Shown piece after piece: positions 13,725-26,385 of a stretch of DNA of 64,000 nt (position 1 is the first letter of the stretch; each line of letters begins with the position of its first letter). The notes under the pieces are model-generated. The model saw only the letters and a program-made list of their open reading frames with translations, was not told the DNA's origin and did no database searches. A program made the translations under genes and the position numbers. Source of the stretch: Luzula sylvatica (Eukaryota > Streptophyta > Magnoliopsida > Poales > Juncaceae); the NCBI GenBank assembly GCA_946800325.1, contig OX326956.1, positions 25,394,356 through 25,458,355 of the forward strand, given 5' to 3'.

Positions 13725-13798
13725 GACGATACGGGGAGAACAAGGCAAGAGTTGCCAGGAATGTTCTCACGATTCAGAATAAGGATCATAAGAGATCA

Positions 13799-14440
13799 AT
13801 GTCCAAGGGCAGTTCGGCTAAGAAACGTTCTAAGCCGAATAAAAAGGGAAAGGAGAAATCCAAGGATGAGACGTGCTACCATTGTCACAAGACTGGACAT
13901 TGGAAGCGCAATTGCAAATCTTTCCTCGAGGAGGTAAAGAAGGGCAAGGCGGTTTCGGAAACCGGTCTCTCAAGTATTAACGTTATTGAAGTTAATATTT
14001 CAACTATGACTAATTGGGTATTAGATACCGGTTGTGGGACTCATATTTGTCGAAATATGCAGGTTCTACAAAATAGTCGAAGGTTGGAGAAAGGCGAAGT
14101 GGATCTACGTGTCGGGAATGGAGCAAGAGTTGATGCGTTTGTCGTAGGAGTAGTTAATTTGACTTTGCCGAGTGGACTTATATTAGTACTAAATAATTGT
14201 TATTATGTACCGACATTATGTAAGAACATAATAAGTGTGTCGAAACTAGCCAAGGATGGCTATGAATTTGTTATTAGGAATAATGAATTTACAATATGTA
14301 AGAATTCTATTATCTATGAAAATGTTCTATTAGAAAATAGTCTTTATGTATTGGATTTGGATCACGGAAATAATGAGTCCATTTATAATGCTAATGTGAA
14401 AAGGATTAAACCAAAAGTTGATAATCGCACTTTCTTTTGA
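13799..14440 (+). pseudogene. Copia zinc knuckle and protease, truncated
   Basis: The frame opens in a basic, lysine-rich stretch and then shows one CCHC zinc knuckle (CYHCHKTGHWKRNC), which binds nucleic acid. The aspartic protease follows with an intact active-site motif (WVLDTGCGTHIC) and the downstream region up to ENSLYVLDL. This is the usual copia order after gag. The last few codons, from about 14425, come from satellite DNA, so the polyprotein is cut before the integrase zinc-binding domain. The first ATG here is internal: in an intact element this segment would be continuous with gag. Confidence 0.85.
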
Positions 14441-17400
14441 TTTTTTTTCAAATATTTCGAAAAAATACAAATTCACATGTGTTAGTCTTCAATTTTTGAG
14501 TTTTTTCAGAAACAAAATTGAAAATTAAATAATTTTCTCATTCTAGACAGATATCTTTGGATACTTTTGAAAAATGTGATAATTGATATTTTTGAAGGAG
14601 ATTTCACTTTTTGTTTTTTTACAAACAAATTGGAAAAAATAGAATTCGCATGTGTTAATCTTCAATTTTGGAATATTTTTTAGGAAAACATGAAAATTAA
14701 GTATTTTACTCGTTATATATTGAAATCTTGGAATGTTTTTGAAAATTTTGATAATTGATATTTTTAAAGGAGTTAGACTTCACTTTTTGTATTTTCGGAA
14801 AATTATTGAAAAAAATATAAATTCGCATGTGTTAGTCTTCAATTTCTGAGTTTTTTTAGGACAACGTAAAAATTAAGTAATTTTCTCGTTCTAAACATAA
14901 ATCAGGGAATCGTTTTAAAAAATATAATAATTGATATTTTGAAGGTGTTAGACTTCACTTTTAGCAAAAAACAATTTGAAAAAAAATAGAAATCCGCATG
15001 TGTTAGTCTTCCATTTTGGAGTTTTTTTTAAGGAAAAAAATGAAAATTAAGTATTTTGTTAGTTATAGACATATATTTTGGCATTTCATAGAAAAATATG
15101 ATAATTGATATTGATGATAGTGTTAGACTACACTCTTTTGTATTTTTTCAAATATTTCGAAAAAAGTAGAAATTTGCATGTGTTAGTCTTCAATTTTGGA
15201 GTTTTTTTAGAAACAAAATGAAAATTAACTATTTTTCTCATTCTAGACTAATATCTTTGGATTCTTCTGAAAAATATGATAATTGATATTTTTGAAGGAA
15301 ACTTCACTTTTTGATTTTTTTACAAACAAATTGAAACAAATAGAATTCGCATGTGTTAGTCTTCAATTTTGGTATATTTTTTAGGAAAACATGAAAATTA
15401 AGTATTTTACTCGTTCTATATTGAAATCTTGGAATGCTTTTGAAAATTTTGATAAGTGATATTTGTAAAGGTGTCAGACTTCACTTTTTCTATTTTTGTT
15501 AAATTATTGAAAAATATATAAATTCGCATGTTGTTAGTCTTCAATTTCTGAGTTTTTTTAGGACAACGTCAAAATTAAGTAGTTTTCTCGTTCTAAACAT
15601 AAATCTGGGAATTCTTTTAACAAATATGATGATTGATATTTTTGAAGGTGTTAGACATCACTTTTTTGCAAAAAATTAATTGAAAAAAAATAGAAATCCG
15701 CATGTGTCAGTCGTAAATTTTGGAGTTTTTTTATAGGAAAAATTGAAAATTAAGTATTTTGTTAGTTTTAGACATATATTTGGGCATTTAACAGAAAATT
15801 ATGATAATTGATTTTTTCGAAGGTTTTAGACTTCACATTTGGCTTTCTTACAAAAAAATTGAAAAAAAAAAAGAATTCGCATGTGTTAGTCTTCAATGTG
15901 TGAATTTATTTTAGGAAAACATGAAAATTAAGTATTTTACTCGTTCTAGAATGAAATCTTGGATTTGTTTTGAAAATTTTGATAATTGATATATCTAAAG
16001 GTGTTAGTCTTCACTTTTTGCAAAACAAATTTGGAAAAAAAAAATATCCGCATGTGTTAGTCTTCCATTTAAGAGTTTTTTTTAGGAAAACAAGAAAATT
16101 AAGTATTTTGTTAGTTTTAGACATATATTTTGGCATTTAACAGAAAAATATGATAATTTTTTTTTATAGGTGTTAGACTTCACTTTTGGTATTTTTTCAA
16201 ATATTTCGAACAAATAGAAATTCGCATGTGTTAGTCCTCAATTTATGAGTTTTTTCAGAAAAAGAAAGAAAATTAAATATTTTTCTCATTCTAGACAGAT
16301 ATCTTTGGATTCTTTTGAAAAATATGATAATTGATACTTTTGAAGGAGACTTCACTTTTTGTTTTTTTACAAACAAATTTAAAAAAATAGAATTCGCACG
16401 TGTTAGTCTTCAATTTTGGAATATTTTTTAGGAAATAATGAAAATTAAGTATTTTACTCGTTCTATATTGAATTATTGGAATGTTTTTCAAAATTTTGAT
16501 AATTGATATTTTTAAAGGTGTTAGACTTCACTTTTTGTATTTTTGTAAAATTATTGAAAAAAATATAAATTCGCATGTGTTAGTCTTCAATTTCTGAGTT
16601 CTTTTAGGACAACGTAAAGATTAAGTACTTTTCTCGATCTAAATATAAATCTGGAAATTGTTTTAAAAAATATAATAATTGATATTTTTGAAGGTGTTAG
16701 ACTTCACTTTTTACAAAAAACAAAATTGAAAAAAAATAGAAATCCGCATGTGTTAGTCTTCCATTTTGGAGTTTTTTTATGGAAAAAAATGAAAATTAAG
16801 TATTTTATTAATTTTAGAAATATATTTTTGCATTTGATAGAAAAATATGATAATTCATTTTTTTGAAGGTGTTAAATTTCACTTTTTTGCATTTTTTCAA
16901 ATATTTCCTAAAAGGTTGATATTTGCATGTGTTAGTCTTCAATTTTGGAGTTTTTTTAGAAACAAAATGAAAATTAACTATTTTTCACATTCTAGACAGA
17001 AATCTTGGGATTGTTTTGAAAAATATGATAATTGATATTTTTAAAGGTGTTAGACTTCACTTTTTCCATTTTTACAAAAAATTTGAAAAAAAATAGAATT
17101 TGCATTTGTTGGTCTTCACTTTTGGAATTTTTTTAGGAAAACATGATAATGAAGTATTTTACTCGCTCAAGAATGAAATCTTGGAATTTTTTTGAAAATT
17201 TTGATAATTGATATTTTTAAAGGTTTTAGACTTCACTTTTTGCATCTTTGGAAAATTATTGTAAAAAATATAAATTCGCATGTGTTAGTCTTCAATTTCT
17301 GATTTTTTTTAGGACAACGTAAAAATTAAATACTTTTCTCGTTCCAACTAAAATTCTTAGAATTGTTTAAAAAAATATGATAATTGATATTTTTGAAGGT

Positions 17401-20400
17401 GTTAGACTTCACTTTTTGCGAAAAAAAATTTGAAAAAAAAATAGAAATCCGCATGTGTTAGTCTTCCATTTTTGAGTTTTTTTAAGAAAAACGTGAAAAT
17501 TAAATATTTTGTTAGTTTCAGACATATATTTTGGAATTTAAGAGAAAAATATGACAAATTTTTTTTTTAAGGTGTCAGACTTCACTTTTGATATTTTTTC
17601 AAATATTTTGAAAAAAGTAGAAATTCGCATGTGTTAGTCTTCAATTTTTGAGTTATTGTAGAAAAAAAATGAAAATTAAATATTTTTCTCTTTCTAGACA
17701 GATATCTTTGGATTCTATTGAAAAATATGATAATTGATATTTTTGAACGTGTTAGACTTCACTTTTTGTTTTTTTCCAAAAAAAATAAAAAGAATATAAT
17801 TCGCATGTGTTAGTCTTCAATTTTGGAATATTTTTTATAAAAACCAGAAATTAATTATTTTATTCGTTCTATATTGAAATCTTGGAATGTTTTTGAAAAT
17901 TTTGATAATTGATATTTTTAAAGGTGTGAGACTTCAAATTTTACATTTTTCAAAAATTATTGAAAAAATATAAATTCGCATGTGTTAGTCTTCAATTTCC
18001 GAGTATTTTTAGGACAACGTAAAAATTAAGTACATTTCTCGTTCTAAACATAAATCTGGGAATTGTTTAAAAAAATATGATAATTAATATTTTTGAAGGT
18101 GTTAGACTTCACTTTTTACAAAACAAAATTGAAAAAAAAATAGAAATCCGCATGTGTTAGTCTTCCATTTTGGAGTTTTTTTTAAGGAAAAAATGAAAAT
18201 TAAGTATTTTGTCAGTTTTAGTCATATATTTTGGCATTTAACAAAAAAAAAGATTATTGATTTTTTCGAAGGTGTTAGAATTCACTTTTAGCTTTTTACA
18301 GCAAAATTGAAAAAAATAGAATTCGCATGTGTGAGTCTTCAATTTGTGAATTTCCTTTACGAAAAAATAAAAATTAAGTATTTTACTCGTTATAGATTGA
18401 AATCATGGAATTTTTTAGAAAATTTTGATAATTTGTTTTTGTAAAGGTGTTAGTCTGCAATTTTTGCAAATACAATTTGGAAAAAAAAAAAAATCCACGT
18501 GTGTTAGTCTTCCATTTTGGAGTTTTTTTAAGGAAAACATGAAAATTAAGTATTTTGTTAGTTTTGGACATATATTTTGGCATTTAACAGAAAAATATGA
18601 TAATTTATTTTTTTGATGGCGCTAGACTTCACTTTTGGTATTTTTTCAAATATTTCGAAAAAAGTAGAAATTCGCATGTGTTAGTCTTCAATTTTTGAGG
18701 TTTTTCAGGAAAACATGAAAATTAAGTATTTTACTCGTTCTATATTGAAAACTTGGAATGTTTTTGAAAATTTTGATAATTGGTATTTTTAAAGGTGTTA
18801 GACTTCACTTTTTGCATTTGTGGAAAATTATTGAAAAAAATATATATTCGCATGTGTTAGTCTTCAATTTCTGAGTATTTTTAGGACAACAAAAAAATTA
18901 AGTACTTTTCTCGTTCTAAACATTAATCTGGGAATTGTTTAAAAAAATACGATAATTGATATTTTTGAAGGTGTTGGACTTCACTTTTTGCAAAAAAAAA
19001 ATAGAAATCCGCATATGTTAGTCTTCCATTTTGGAATTTTTTTTAAGGAAAAAAATGAAAATTAAGTATTTTGTTAGTTTTAGACATATATTTTGTCATT
19101 TAACAGAAAAATATGATAACTGGTTTTTTTGAAGGTAGACTTCACTTTTTGTATTTTTTCAAATATTTTAAAAAAAGTTGAAATTTGCATGTGTTAGTCT
19201 TCAATTTTGGAGTTTTTTAGAAACAAAATGAAAATTAACTATTTTTCTAATTCTTGACCGAAATATTGGGATTGTTTTGAAAAATATGATAATTGATATA
19301 TTTAAAGGTGTTAGACTTCACTTTTTCCTTTTTTACAAAAATTTTGAAAAAAATAGAATTCGCATGAGTTAGTCTTCACTTTTGGAAAAAATTTAGGAAA
19401 GCATGATAATTAAGTATTTTGCTCGTTCTAGAATGAAATCATTGAATTTGTTTGAAAATTTTGATAATTGATATTTTTAAAGCTGTTAGACTTCACTTTT
19501 TTTCATTTTGGAAAAATTATTGAAAAAAATATAAATTCGCATGTGTTAGTCTTCAATTTCTGAGTTTTTTTAGGACAACGTAAAAATTAAATACTTTTCT
19601 CGTTCCAAACATAAATCTTGGAATTGTTTTAAAAAATATGATAATTGATATTTTTGAAGGTGTTAGACTTCAATTTTTGCATTTTCGGAAAATTATTGAA
19701 AAATATATAAATTCGCATGTGTTAGTCTTCAATTTCTAAGTTTTTTTAGGACAACGTAAAAATTAAATACTTTTCTCGTTCCAAACGTAAATCTTGGAAT
19801 TGTTTTAAAAAATATGATAATTGAAATTTTTGAAGGTGTTAGACTTCCTTTTTGTTTTTTTACAAAAAAATTGAAAAAAAATAAAATTTGCATGTATTAG
19901 TCTTCAATTTTGAAAAAACAAATTGAGGAAAACATGAAAATTAAGTATTTTACTCGTTCTGTACTGAAATCTTGGAATGTTTTTGAAAATTTAGATAATT
20001 GATATTTTTAAAAGTGTTAGACTTCACTTTTTGTATTTTTTGGAAAATTATTGAAAAATATATAAATTAACTTGTGTTAGTCTTCAATTTGTGAGTTATT
20101 TAGGACAACGTAAAAATTAAGTACTTTTCTCGTTCTAAACATAAATCTCAGAATTGTTCTAAAAAATATGATAATTGATATTTTTGAAGGTGACTTCACT
20201 TTTTGCAACAAAAAAAAATTGAAAAAAATAGAAATCCACATGTGTTATTCTTCCAGTTTGGAGATTTTTTTAAGGAAAAAATTAAAATTAAGTACTTTGT
20301 TAGTTTTAGACATATATTTTGGCATTTGAAAGAAAAATATGATAATTTATTTTTTTGAAGGTGTTAGACTTCATTTTTCTGTATTTTTTCAAAATATTTC

Positions 20401-20706
20401 GAAAAAAGTTAAAATTTGCATGTGTTAGTCTTCAATTGTGGAGTTTTTTTAGAAATAAAATGAAAATTAACTATTTTTCTCATTCTAAACAAAAATCTTG
20501 AGATTGTTTTGGAAAATATGATAATTGATATTTTTAAAGGTGTTAGACTTCACTTTTTCCATTTTTACAAAAAATTTGAAAAAAATAGAATTCGCATGTG
20601 TTAGTCTTCACTTTTGGAAAAAAAAACTTTAGGAAAACATGATAATTAAGTATTTAACTCGTTCTAGAAAAAATCTTGGAATGTTTTTGATAATTTAGAT
20701 AATTGA
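14425..20706. repeat. Satellite array, middle block
   Basis: About 36 monomers of the same 175-bp family, with both conserved 'gtgttag' motifs. A-type monomers ('aaaattattgaaaaaaatataaa') occur near 14783, 15480, 16520, 17235, 17940, 18810, 19495, 19670 and 20025. Their spacing is irregular (about 175 to 1040 bp), so the clean 702-bp order of the left block has been lost. Small indels and base changes are more frequent. The block ends in a monomer interrupted by the Mutator-like element. Confidence 0.94.
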
Positions 20707-21185
20707 TATTTTTAAGAAAAAAGCTCACTTTTGCCCCCTGAACTATACAAAAAAGTGCAAGTTGTCCCCCGAACTTTAATTTTGTTCATCTTACCCCCTG
20801 AATTCTCGATTTTGCTCACTTTTGCCCCTTCCATCAGTTAACTGCCCAGTCAGCAGTTAAGTGATGATGTGGCAGTGTGACGTGGCAATTTTTAGATGAT
20901 TTTATTGATAACATGGCAAATTTTAAAATATAAAATTACACATCCATTGACTCATTTAATTAGAATCATTAATCACTAATTAAACCCATATTAAAACCCA
21001 AACCCATTAACCCATTATTTTAATCCCTTTCTCACCCCGTCTCTCTCTCTCGACGTCAAGCTCGCGTCTCGCCAGCGTGAAACCCCGTCGCCATTGTCGC
21101 CCGCGTCAAGCAAGCTCGACTCCCTCTCTCTCTCTCGCCCTCTCGCTCTCTCTGGACTCTCAGGTTAGCTCCACTCTCTCTCTCC

Positions 21186-21188
<3 letters not shown>

Positions 21189-21239
<51 letters not shown>
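21189..21239. repeat. (GA)n microsatellite in the MULE, left side
   Basis: About 25 GA units next to a CT-rich stretch (21037-21185). GA-rich DNA also flanks the other inverted repeat. Confidence 0.95.
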
Positions 21240-21240
<1 letters not shown>

Positions 21241-21344
21241 GGACTCATCTCTCTATTTCTCTCGACTAATTTTTTGAAATCTGGGTTTTTAGTGGAATTT
21301 TAGGTTATTTTCAGCAAAAAAAAAAAACATCAAATAATGATTAT

Positions 21345-21575
21345 TTCAGCAAATTTCAGCAATTTAGGGTTAATTTGAGTATATTTTGAGCAAATTAGGG
21401 TTTTTTTTTAGTCTAATTATGGTTAATTTCAGAAAATGAGGTTTAATTTCAGCAAATTAGGGTTAATTTCAGCAATTTTCAGCAAATTAGGGGGTTTTTT
21501 GTCCGATTTCAGCAAATTAGGATTTTTATTGTCCAAATGCAATATTTTCAGCAATTTTCAGCGATTCTCAGCAAA
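21345..21575. repeat. Degenerate 'ttcagcaaattagggttaa' repeats in the MULE
   Basis: Variants of 'ttcagcaaattaggg(tt)' recur about eight to ten times in 230 bp in one orientation. There is no reading frame across them. They lie directly upstream of the two-exon candidate. Confidence 0.75.
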
Positions 21576-21631
21576 TTAGGGGTCTGGAGGGGGAGGAGGT
21601 GGGGGGGTGGGGGGGTGTGCTGGCGAGGGAT

Positions 21632-21875
21632 ATGGGTCAGGGGTTGGGTCACCAGGCTATTCCCGTTTCGGATCCTTCCAAGTCTTCTAGAAGAAGGTAA
21701 GAGAATTTTGTGTGATATTCGAAATCATGTGAATTGTGATTTTAATTTTAATTTTATTTTGGAAATGATTTGCAGAGAGAGAGGAAAGAAGGCATTGGAG
21801 CAGAGATTAGCAGGAGAGAGTAATTCGGCCGAAGAGGGGGACATTGAAATCACGACACGCGAACCTGCTCCGTAA
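21632..21875 (+). pseudogene. Possible captured two-exon gene fragment in the MULE
   Basis: An ATG at 21632 opens a 65-bp exon ending at 21696, followed by GTAAGAG. A 79-bp T-rich intron ends TTTGCAG at 21775. A second exon (21776-21875) continues in frame to TAA, giving a 54-residue product. The exons are more GC-rich than their surroundings and the splice sites are good plant matches. The second exon encodes a charged stretch (KKALEQRLAGESNSAEEGD). I do not recognise the family. Mutator-like elements often carry captured gene pieces (Pack-MULEs), and this could be one, but chance open reading remains possible. Confidence 0.35.
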
Positions 21876-22685
21876 ACACGTGTTGATGAATTGCTTGTTT
21901 TAAAATCGAAAGTTTTATTTTTTTTGTAATTTTTATGTTGGGATATGGCCGAGGCCGATTTATGGTAGGGTATTTTGTTCGTTATTTTGTTTTTTTATTT
22001 GGACTTGTTTAGATAAATTCGGAAGAGGATGCAAAGATATTATTTATATGTTAAATCATGTAGTGATAATCATATTATCGTATTTTATTGTTCGTTACTC
22101 TAAAATCATGTTGTGATAATCATATTTTTTAGGGTGGTACCAGTTTTGATCATACTGGAAATGGAACCAGTACCACTCAAGGAAATCTGAAAGTAACAAT
22201 TTTTTTAATTATGTTCGAAAATGTCCAAAATAAGTACAAAATTACAAATTAACAAATAGGGACAACAATAATCTTAAAATTACAAAGATAATCAATATGG
22301 TACAAAATTGAAAATAAACTCATCTTAAAATTGCAAAAGACAAATTCAAATTCAAAATAACATTAAAAAGCAAAATACAAGTACAGTATTGTAAAATTAT
22401 GAATACGTCCAAAAGAAAACCTAAAATTACAAATAAGATTACGTTGGATATATCAATTTGAACATATAAAATAATTTTACAAAAATCATAAAATTAGCTA
22501 TATTATAGTAAAATTACACACAAGTCCGTAAGAAACCAAAAACTACAAACAAGATTAGATTGCATATACCAATTTGATTATTTGAGCATACAATTAATAA
22601 TTCCCAAAATCACTAACTACATATGAAACCAGTACCAATTACAAAACATATACATTTGATAAAATTGATTATACCCCCCTGAATC

Positions 22686-22689
<4 letters not shown>

Positions 22690-22737
<48 letters not shown>
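22690..22737. repeat. (GA)n microsatellite in the MULE, right side
   Basis: About 24 GA units on the plus strand, followed by GA-rich degenerate sequence to about 22950. The serine/arginine/leucine-rich frame on the minus strand here is an artefact of this repeat. Confidence 0.95.
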
Positions 22738-22739
<2 letters not shown>

Positions 22740-23255
22740 ACCTGATTTGTGATGGCACAAACGAGAGAGAAAGCAACGGCACACAATGTCCAGAGCGAGA
22801 GAGAAGCAACGGCAGAGAATGGAGAGTCGCGAGAGAGAGACCTCTGGGCGTCGAGAGCGATAGAGAGAGACCAACAAGTGTCGCGAGAGAGAGAGAGAGC
22901 CCAACAATGGCGTTAGCGTTCAGAAAGAGAGAGAGAGGGGGGGTCGGGTTGAGAGAGAGGGTTAAAATAATGGGTTTGGGTTTGGGTTTAATTATTTAGT
23001 TAATAGATGTAATTTGTGTGTATAATTTTATATTCAAAATTTTGCCACGTCATCATTTAAATTATCTAAAAAAATGCCACGTCATGCTGACACGTCATCA
23101 GTTAACTGCTGACTGGGCAGTTAACTGATGGAAGGGGCAAAAGTGAGCAAAATCGAGAATTCAGGGGGTAAAATGAACTAAATTAAAGTTTGGGGGGCAA
23201 CTTGCACTTTTTTGCATAGTTCAGGGGGCAAAAGTGAGTTTTTTTCTATTTTTAA

Positions 23256-24927
23256 AGGTGTTAAACTTCACTTTTTGTATTTTTGGAAAATTATTGAAAA
23301 AAATATAAATTTGCTTGTGTTAGCTTCAATTTTTGAGTTTTTTAGGACAACGTAAAAATTAAGTACTTTTCTCGTTCTAAACATAAATCTGGGAATTGTT
23401 TTAAAAAAATATGATAATTGATATTTTTGAAGGTTTTAGACTTTTTGCTTTTTGCAAAAAAAAATTGAAAAAAAATAGAAATCCGCATATGTTTATCCTC
23501 CATTTTGAAACTTTTTTTAAGGAAAAAATGAAAATTAAGTATTTTGTTAGTTTTAGACATATATTTTGGCATTTAACAGAAAAATATGATAATTTATTTT
23601 TTTGAAGGTGTTAGACTTCACTTTTGGTATTTTTACAAATATTTCGAAAAAAGTAGAAATTTTAATGTGTTAGTCTTCAATTTTTGAGTTTTTTAAAAAA
23701 AAAAATGAAAATTAAATATTTTTCTCATTCTAGACAGAAATCTTGGGATTATTTTGAAACATATGATAATTGATATTTTTAAAGGTGTTAGACTTCAATT
23801 TTGGAATATTTTTTTGGAAAACATGAAAATTAAGTATTTTACTCGTTCTATATTGAAATCTTGGAATGTTTTTGAAAATTTTGATAATCGATATTTTTAA
23901 AAGTGTTAGACTTCAATTTTTGTATTTTTGGAAAATTATTGAAAGAAATATAAATTCGCATGCGTTAGTCTTCAATTTCTGAGATTTTTTAGGACAACGT
24001 AAAAATTAAGTACTTTTCTCGTTCTAAACATAATTATGGGAACTGTTTTGAAAAATATAATAATTGATATTTTTGAAGGTCGACTTCACTTTTTCCAAAA
24101 ATAAGAAATTGAAAAAAAATAGAAATCCGCATGTGTTAGTCTTCCATTTTGGAGTTTTTTTTAAGTTAAAAAATAAAATTAAGTACTTTGTTAGTTTTAG
24201 ACATATATTTTGGCATTTAACAGAAAAATATGATAATTGATTTTTTTAAGGTGTTAGACTTCCCTTTTTGTATTTGTTTTAAATATTTCAAAAAAATATA
24301 TTAATTCGCATTTGTTAGTGTTCAATTTTTGAGTTTTTTTAGAAAAAAAAATGAAAATTAAATATTTTTCTCATTCTAGACAGATATCTTTGGATTGTTT
24401 TGAAAAATATGATAATTGATATTTTTGAAGGTAGACTTCACTTTTTATTTTTTTACAAACAAATTGAAAAAAATAGAATTCGCATGTGTTGATCTTCAAT
24501 TTTGGAATTTTTTTTTAGGAAAACATGAACATTAAGTATTTTTCTCGTCCTATATTGAAATCTTGGAATGTTTTTGAAAATTTTGATAATTGATATTTTT
24601 AAAGGTGTTGGACTTCACTTTTTGTATTTTTGGAAAATAATTGAAAAAAATATAAATTCGCATGTATTAGTCTTCAATTTCTGAGTTTTTTTAGGACAAC
24701 GTAAAAATTAAGTATTTTTCTCATTCTAAACATAAATCTGGGAATTGTTTTTAAAATATAATAATTGTTTTTAAAGGTGTTGGACTTCACTTTTTTTTGC
24801 AAAAAAACTATTGAAAAAATATATAAATCCGCATGTGTTAGTCTTCCATTTTGGAGTTTTTTAAGGAAAAAAATGAAAATTAAGTACTTTGTTAGTTTTA
24901 GACATATATTTTGGCATTTGATACAAA
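23256..24927. repeat. Satellite array, right block and edge
   Basis: About nine and a half further monomers of the 175-bp family. The last recognisable piece is a B-type monomer ending at 'ttggcatttgata' near 24927, after which the sequence is unrelated. Monomers here are diverged, like the middle block. Confidence 0.93.
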
Positions 24928-26385
24928 AATAAGTTATCCAAATTAAATTATTGTATTAAATTATATACATTTGAAATTTATCATTTAATTTTTGTAATTG
25001 AACTGTTAGTTATTTCAAATATATCATTATATCACTATATTAAAATTTAGTTACCAATATTTAATCGTCAAAATTAGTCATTAAACTTTCCCGATATCGT
25101 CACTAAGTTCTTTATTGAACCAAATTGGATCACTATGTCAAATATAAGTCTCTCGGTATTCAATTGTTTAAATTTAGTTACTTAGTTTTTGTTACATTTT
25201 TTTAAAAATATCAAATTATCCATCCAAATTTTAATTGTTCTAGTGTTTTAATTAAATTTTAATTTGTTGCAATTATATTGTCGATTTAACTTTTTGGAAC
25301 TTATTTTCTTATTATCAAAATTAGTCAACAAACTTTTAATTGGCGATTGACGAATTCAACTTGTAAGTGCCAAATTATTGACAAATTCAGCCTGTAAGTT
25401 TAATTTTTAGAACTAATGCGGGCTTATTTGAAAAGAAGATGTAAAGAAAAATGAAGATACGGAAAAAATGTTGTACAAAAAAATATATATTTTTTTTGTT
25501 GTTGAATTTTTTTATTCTCAAACAGTTCATTCTTAAAATCGTAAAAACTTAAAGCAAAATTAAGAATAAGAATAGTTTAGTCATTTGCAACTTTTCTTTC
25601 ATTTTAATCAATCTATTCCACCACTTGCCGAACGGGCCCAGGTTTAGGATTTAGAGCCTGTTCGGCAGCATCAGAATATTGTAGAATAGCGGATTAAATC
25701 ATTTATTCGAGTCAATTCCCGTCGAACACGTGTATTATGAATTTGTGTAATTGAATTGTGATTTGTGATTTGTGTAATTTAATTTGTTTATTATGAATTA
25801 CATTTTTTGTCCCTATATTTTATAGAAATTAGTCATTTATAAAATTTATTAATCTAATCAGTATTTTATACAAGTTACAGAGAAGTTAGCCAACGCAGGA
25901 CCAAAGAAATAAATAATTAATAATAAACAAATGCTTGTTCGTTCTATAAATTACAATCAAATATTATATTTAAACGAATCTATCCAGACCCGAATACGGT
26001 TCGGGTATTAAATGGATAAGAATAAGAATATGATTCAAATATTATATTTAAATTTTGCTCAAATCGTTAATTTATCTATAATACCCAAATCCAATTCGAC
26101 TCTAAAATAGAATAGCAGATCCGAATAAAAATAAACCCGAATCCAGATCCAATCCGATAACGTTTTGGATATTGTTCGTGTAAATTCTGATAATATCCGC
26201 ACCATCGACACCCGAACCAACATCCACAAGATACTTGTCAAAAACAACTATTAAAACAATTTAATACGCCACGTCAAAAAAGATCACGTGCATTAATATC
26301 CAATACTCACACTTAAGAAGTATCTTAATAATTTAGCACAAGTATGCATCTAATTTTGTTACTTTTCTCATGATGTTAGCTCATT
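24928..26385. other. AT-rich spacer between satellite and ERCC1
   Basis: No gene is seen. From about 24960 to 25400 the sequence is degenerate, repeating 'aaatttagttac' and 'caaattat'-like words. From about 25980 to 26230 there is a cluster of 'cccgaa', 'gatccaatccgata' and 'atccgcacc' words like those inside the hAT elements at 44493 and 59865. It probably is a decayed relative, but no terminal repeats or TSD were found. The segment ends at the ERCC1 stop codon. Confidence 0.6.

Larger units (their letters stand above)
10568..14424 (+). mobile_element. Truncated Ty1/copia-type LTR retrotransposon inside the satellite
   Basis: The satellite is interrupted in a type D monomer after 'aagaatt' and resumes in a type C monomer near 14425. 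Between them, in order, are a probable 5' LTR, a tRNA-Met primer site, a long leader with a palindrome array, a gag frame, and a zinc-knuckle plus protease frame. The element stops in the region before integrase. No integrase, reverse transcriptase, RNase H or 3' LTR is present. The right junction is blurred because both sides are T-rich. Resumption in a different monomer type suggests that a deletion or unequal exchange removed the 3' half together with some satellite. Confidence 0.88.
20716..23246. mobile_element. Mutator-like element with long terminal inverted repeats and 9-bp TSD
   Basis: TATTTTTAA is present directly before (20707-20715) and after (23247-23255), a 9-bp TSD as expected for Mutator-like elements. 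The ends are GAAAAAAGCTCACTTTTGCC and the inverse of GAAAAAAACTCACTTTTGCC. The inverted repeats run about 320-340 bp at each end (20716-about 21055 and about 22925-23246) with substitutions. They share the 'ccccctgaactata', 'gttaactgcccagtcagcag' and 'acgtggca' blocks, then GA/CT-rich DNA. No transposase is visible, so the element is non-autonomous. Removing it with one TSD copy restores a normal satellite monomer. Confidence 0.93.

Noticed and set aside
21537..21875. Single-frame 112-codon ORF in the MULE
   Set aside because: Its first part reads through a G-run and the putative intron. The spliced two-exon model is more plausible.
22617..22907. Serine/leucine/arginine-rich frame on the minus strand
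   Set aside because: It is a read-through of the GA-rich repeat in the MULE.
1..24927. CRISPR array as an explanation for the regular repeats
   Set aside because: Repeats and spacers are not separable, the whole monomer is repeated, and the context is a plant nuclear genome.
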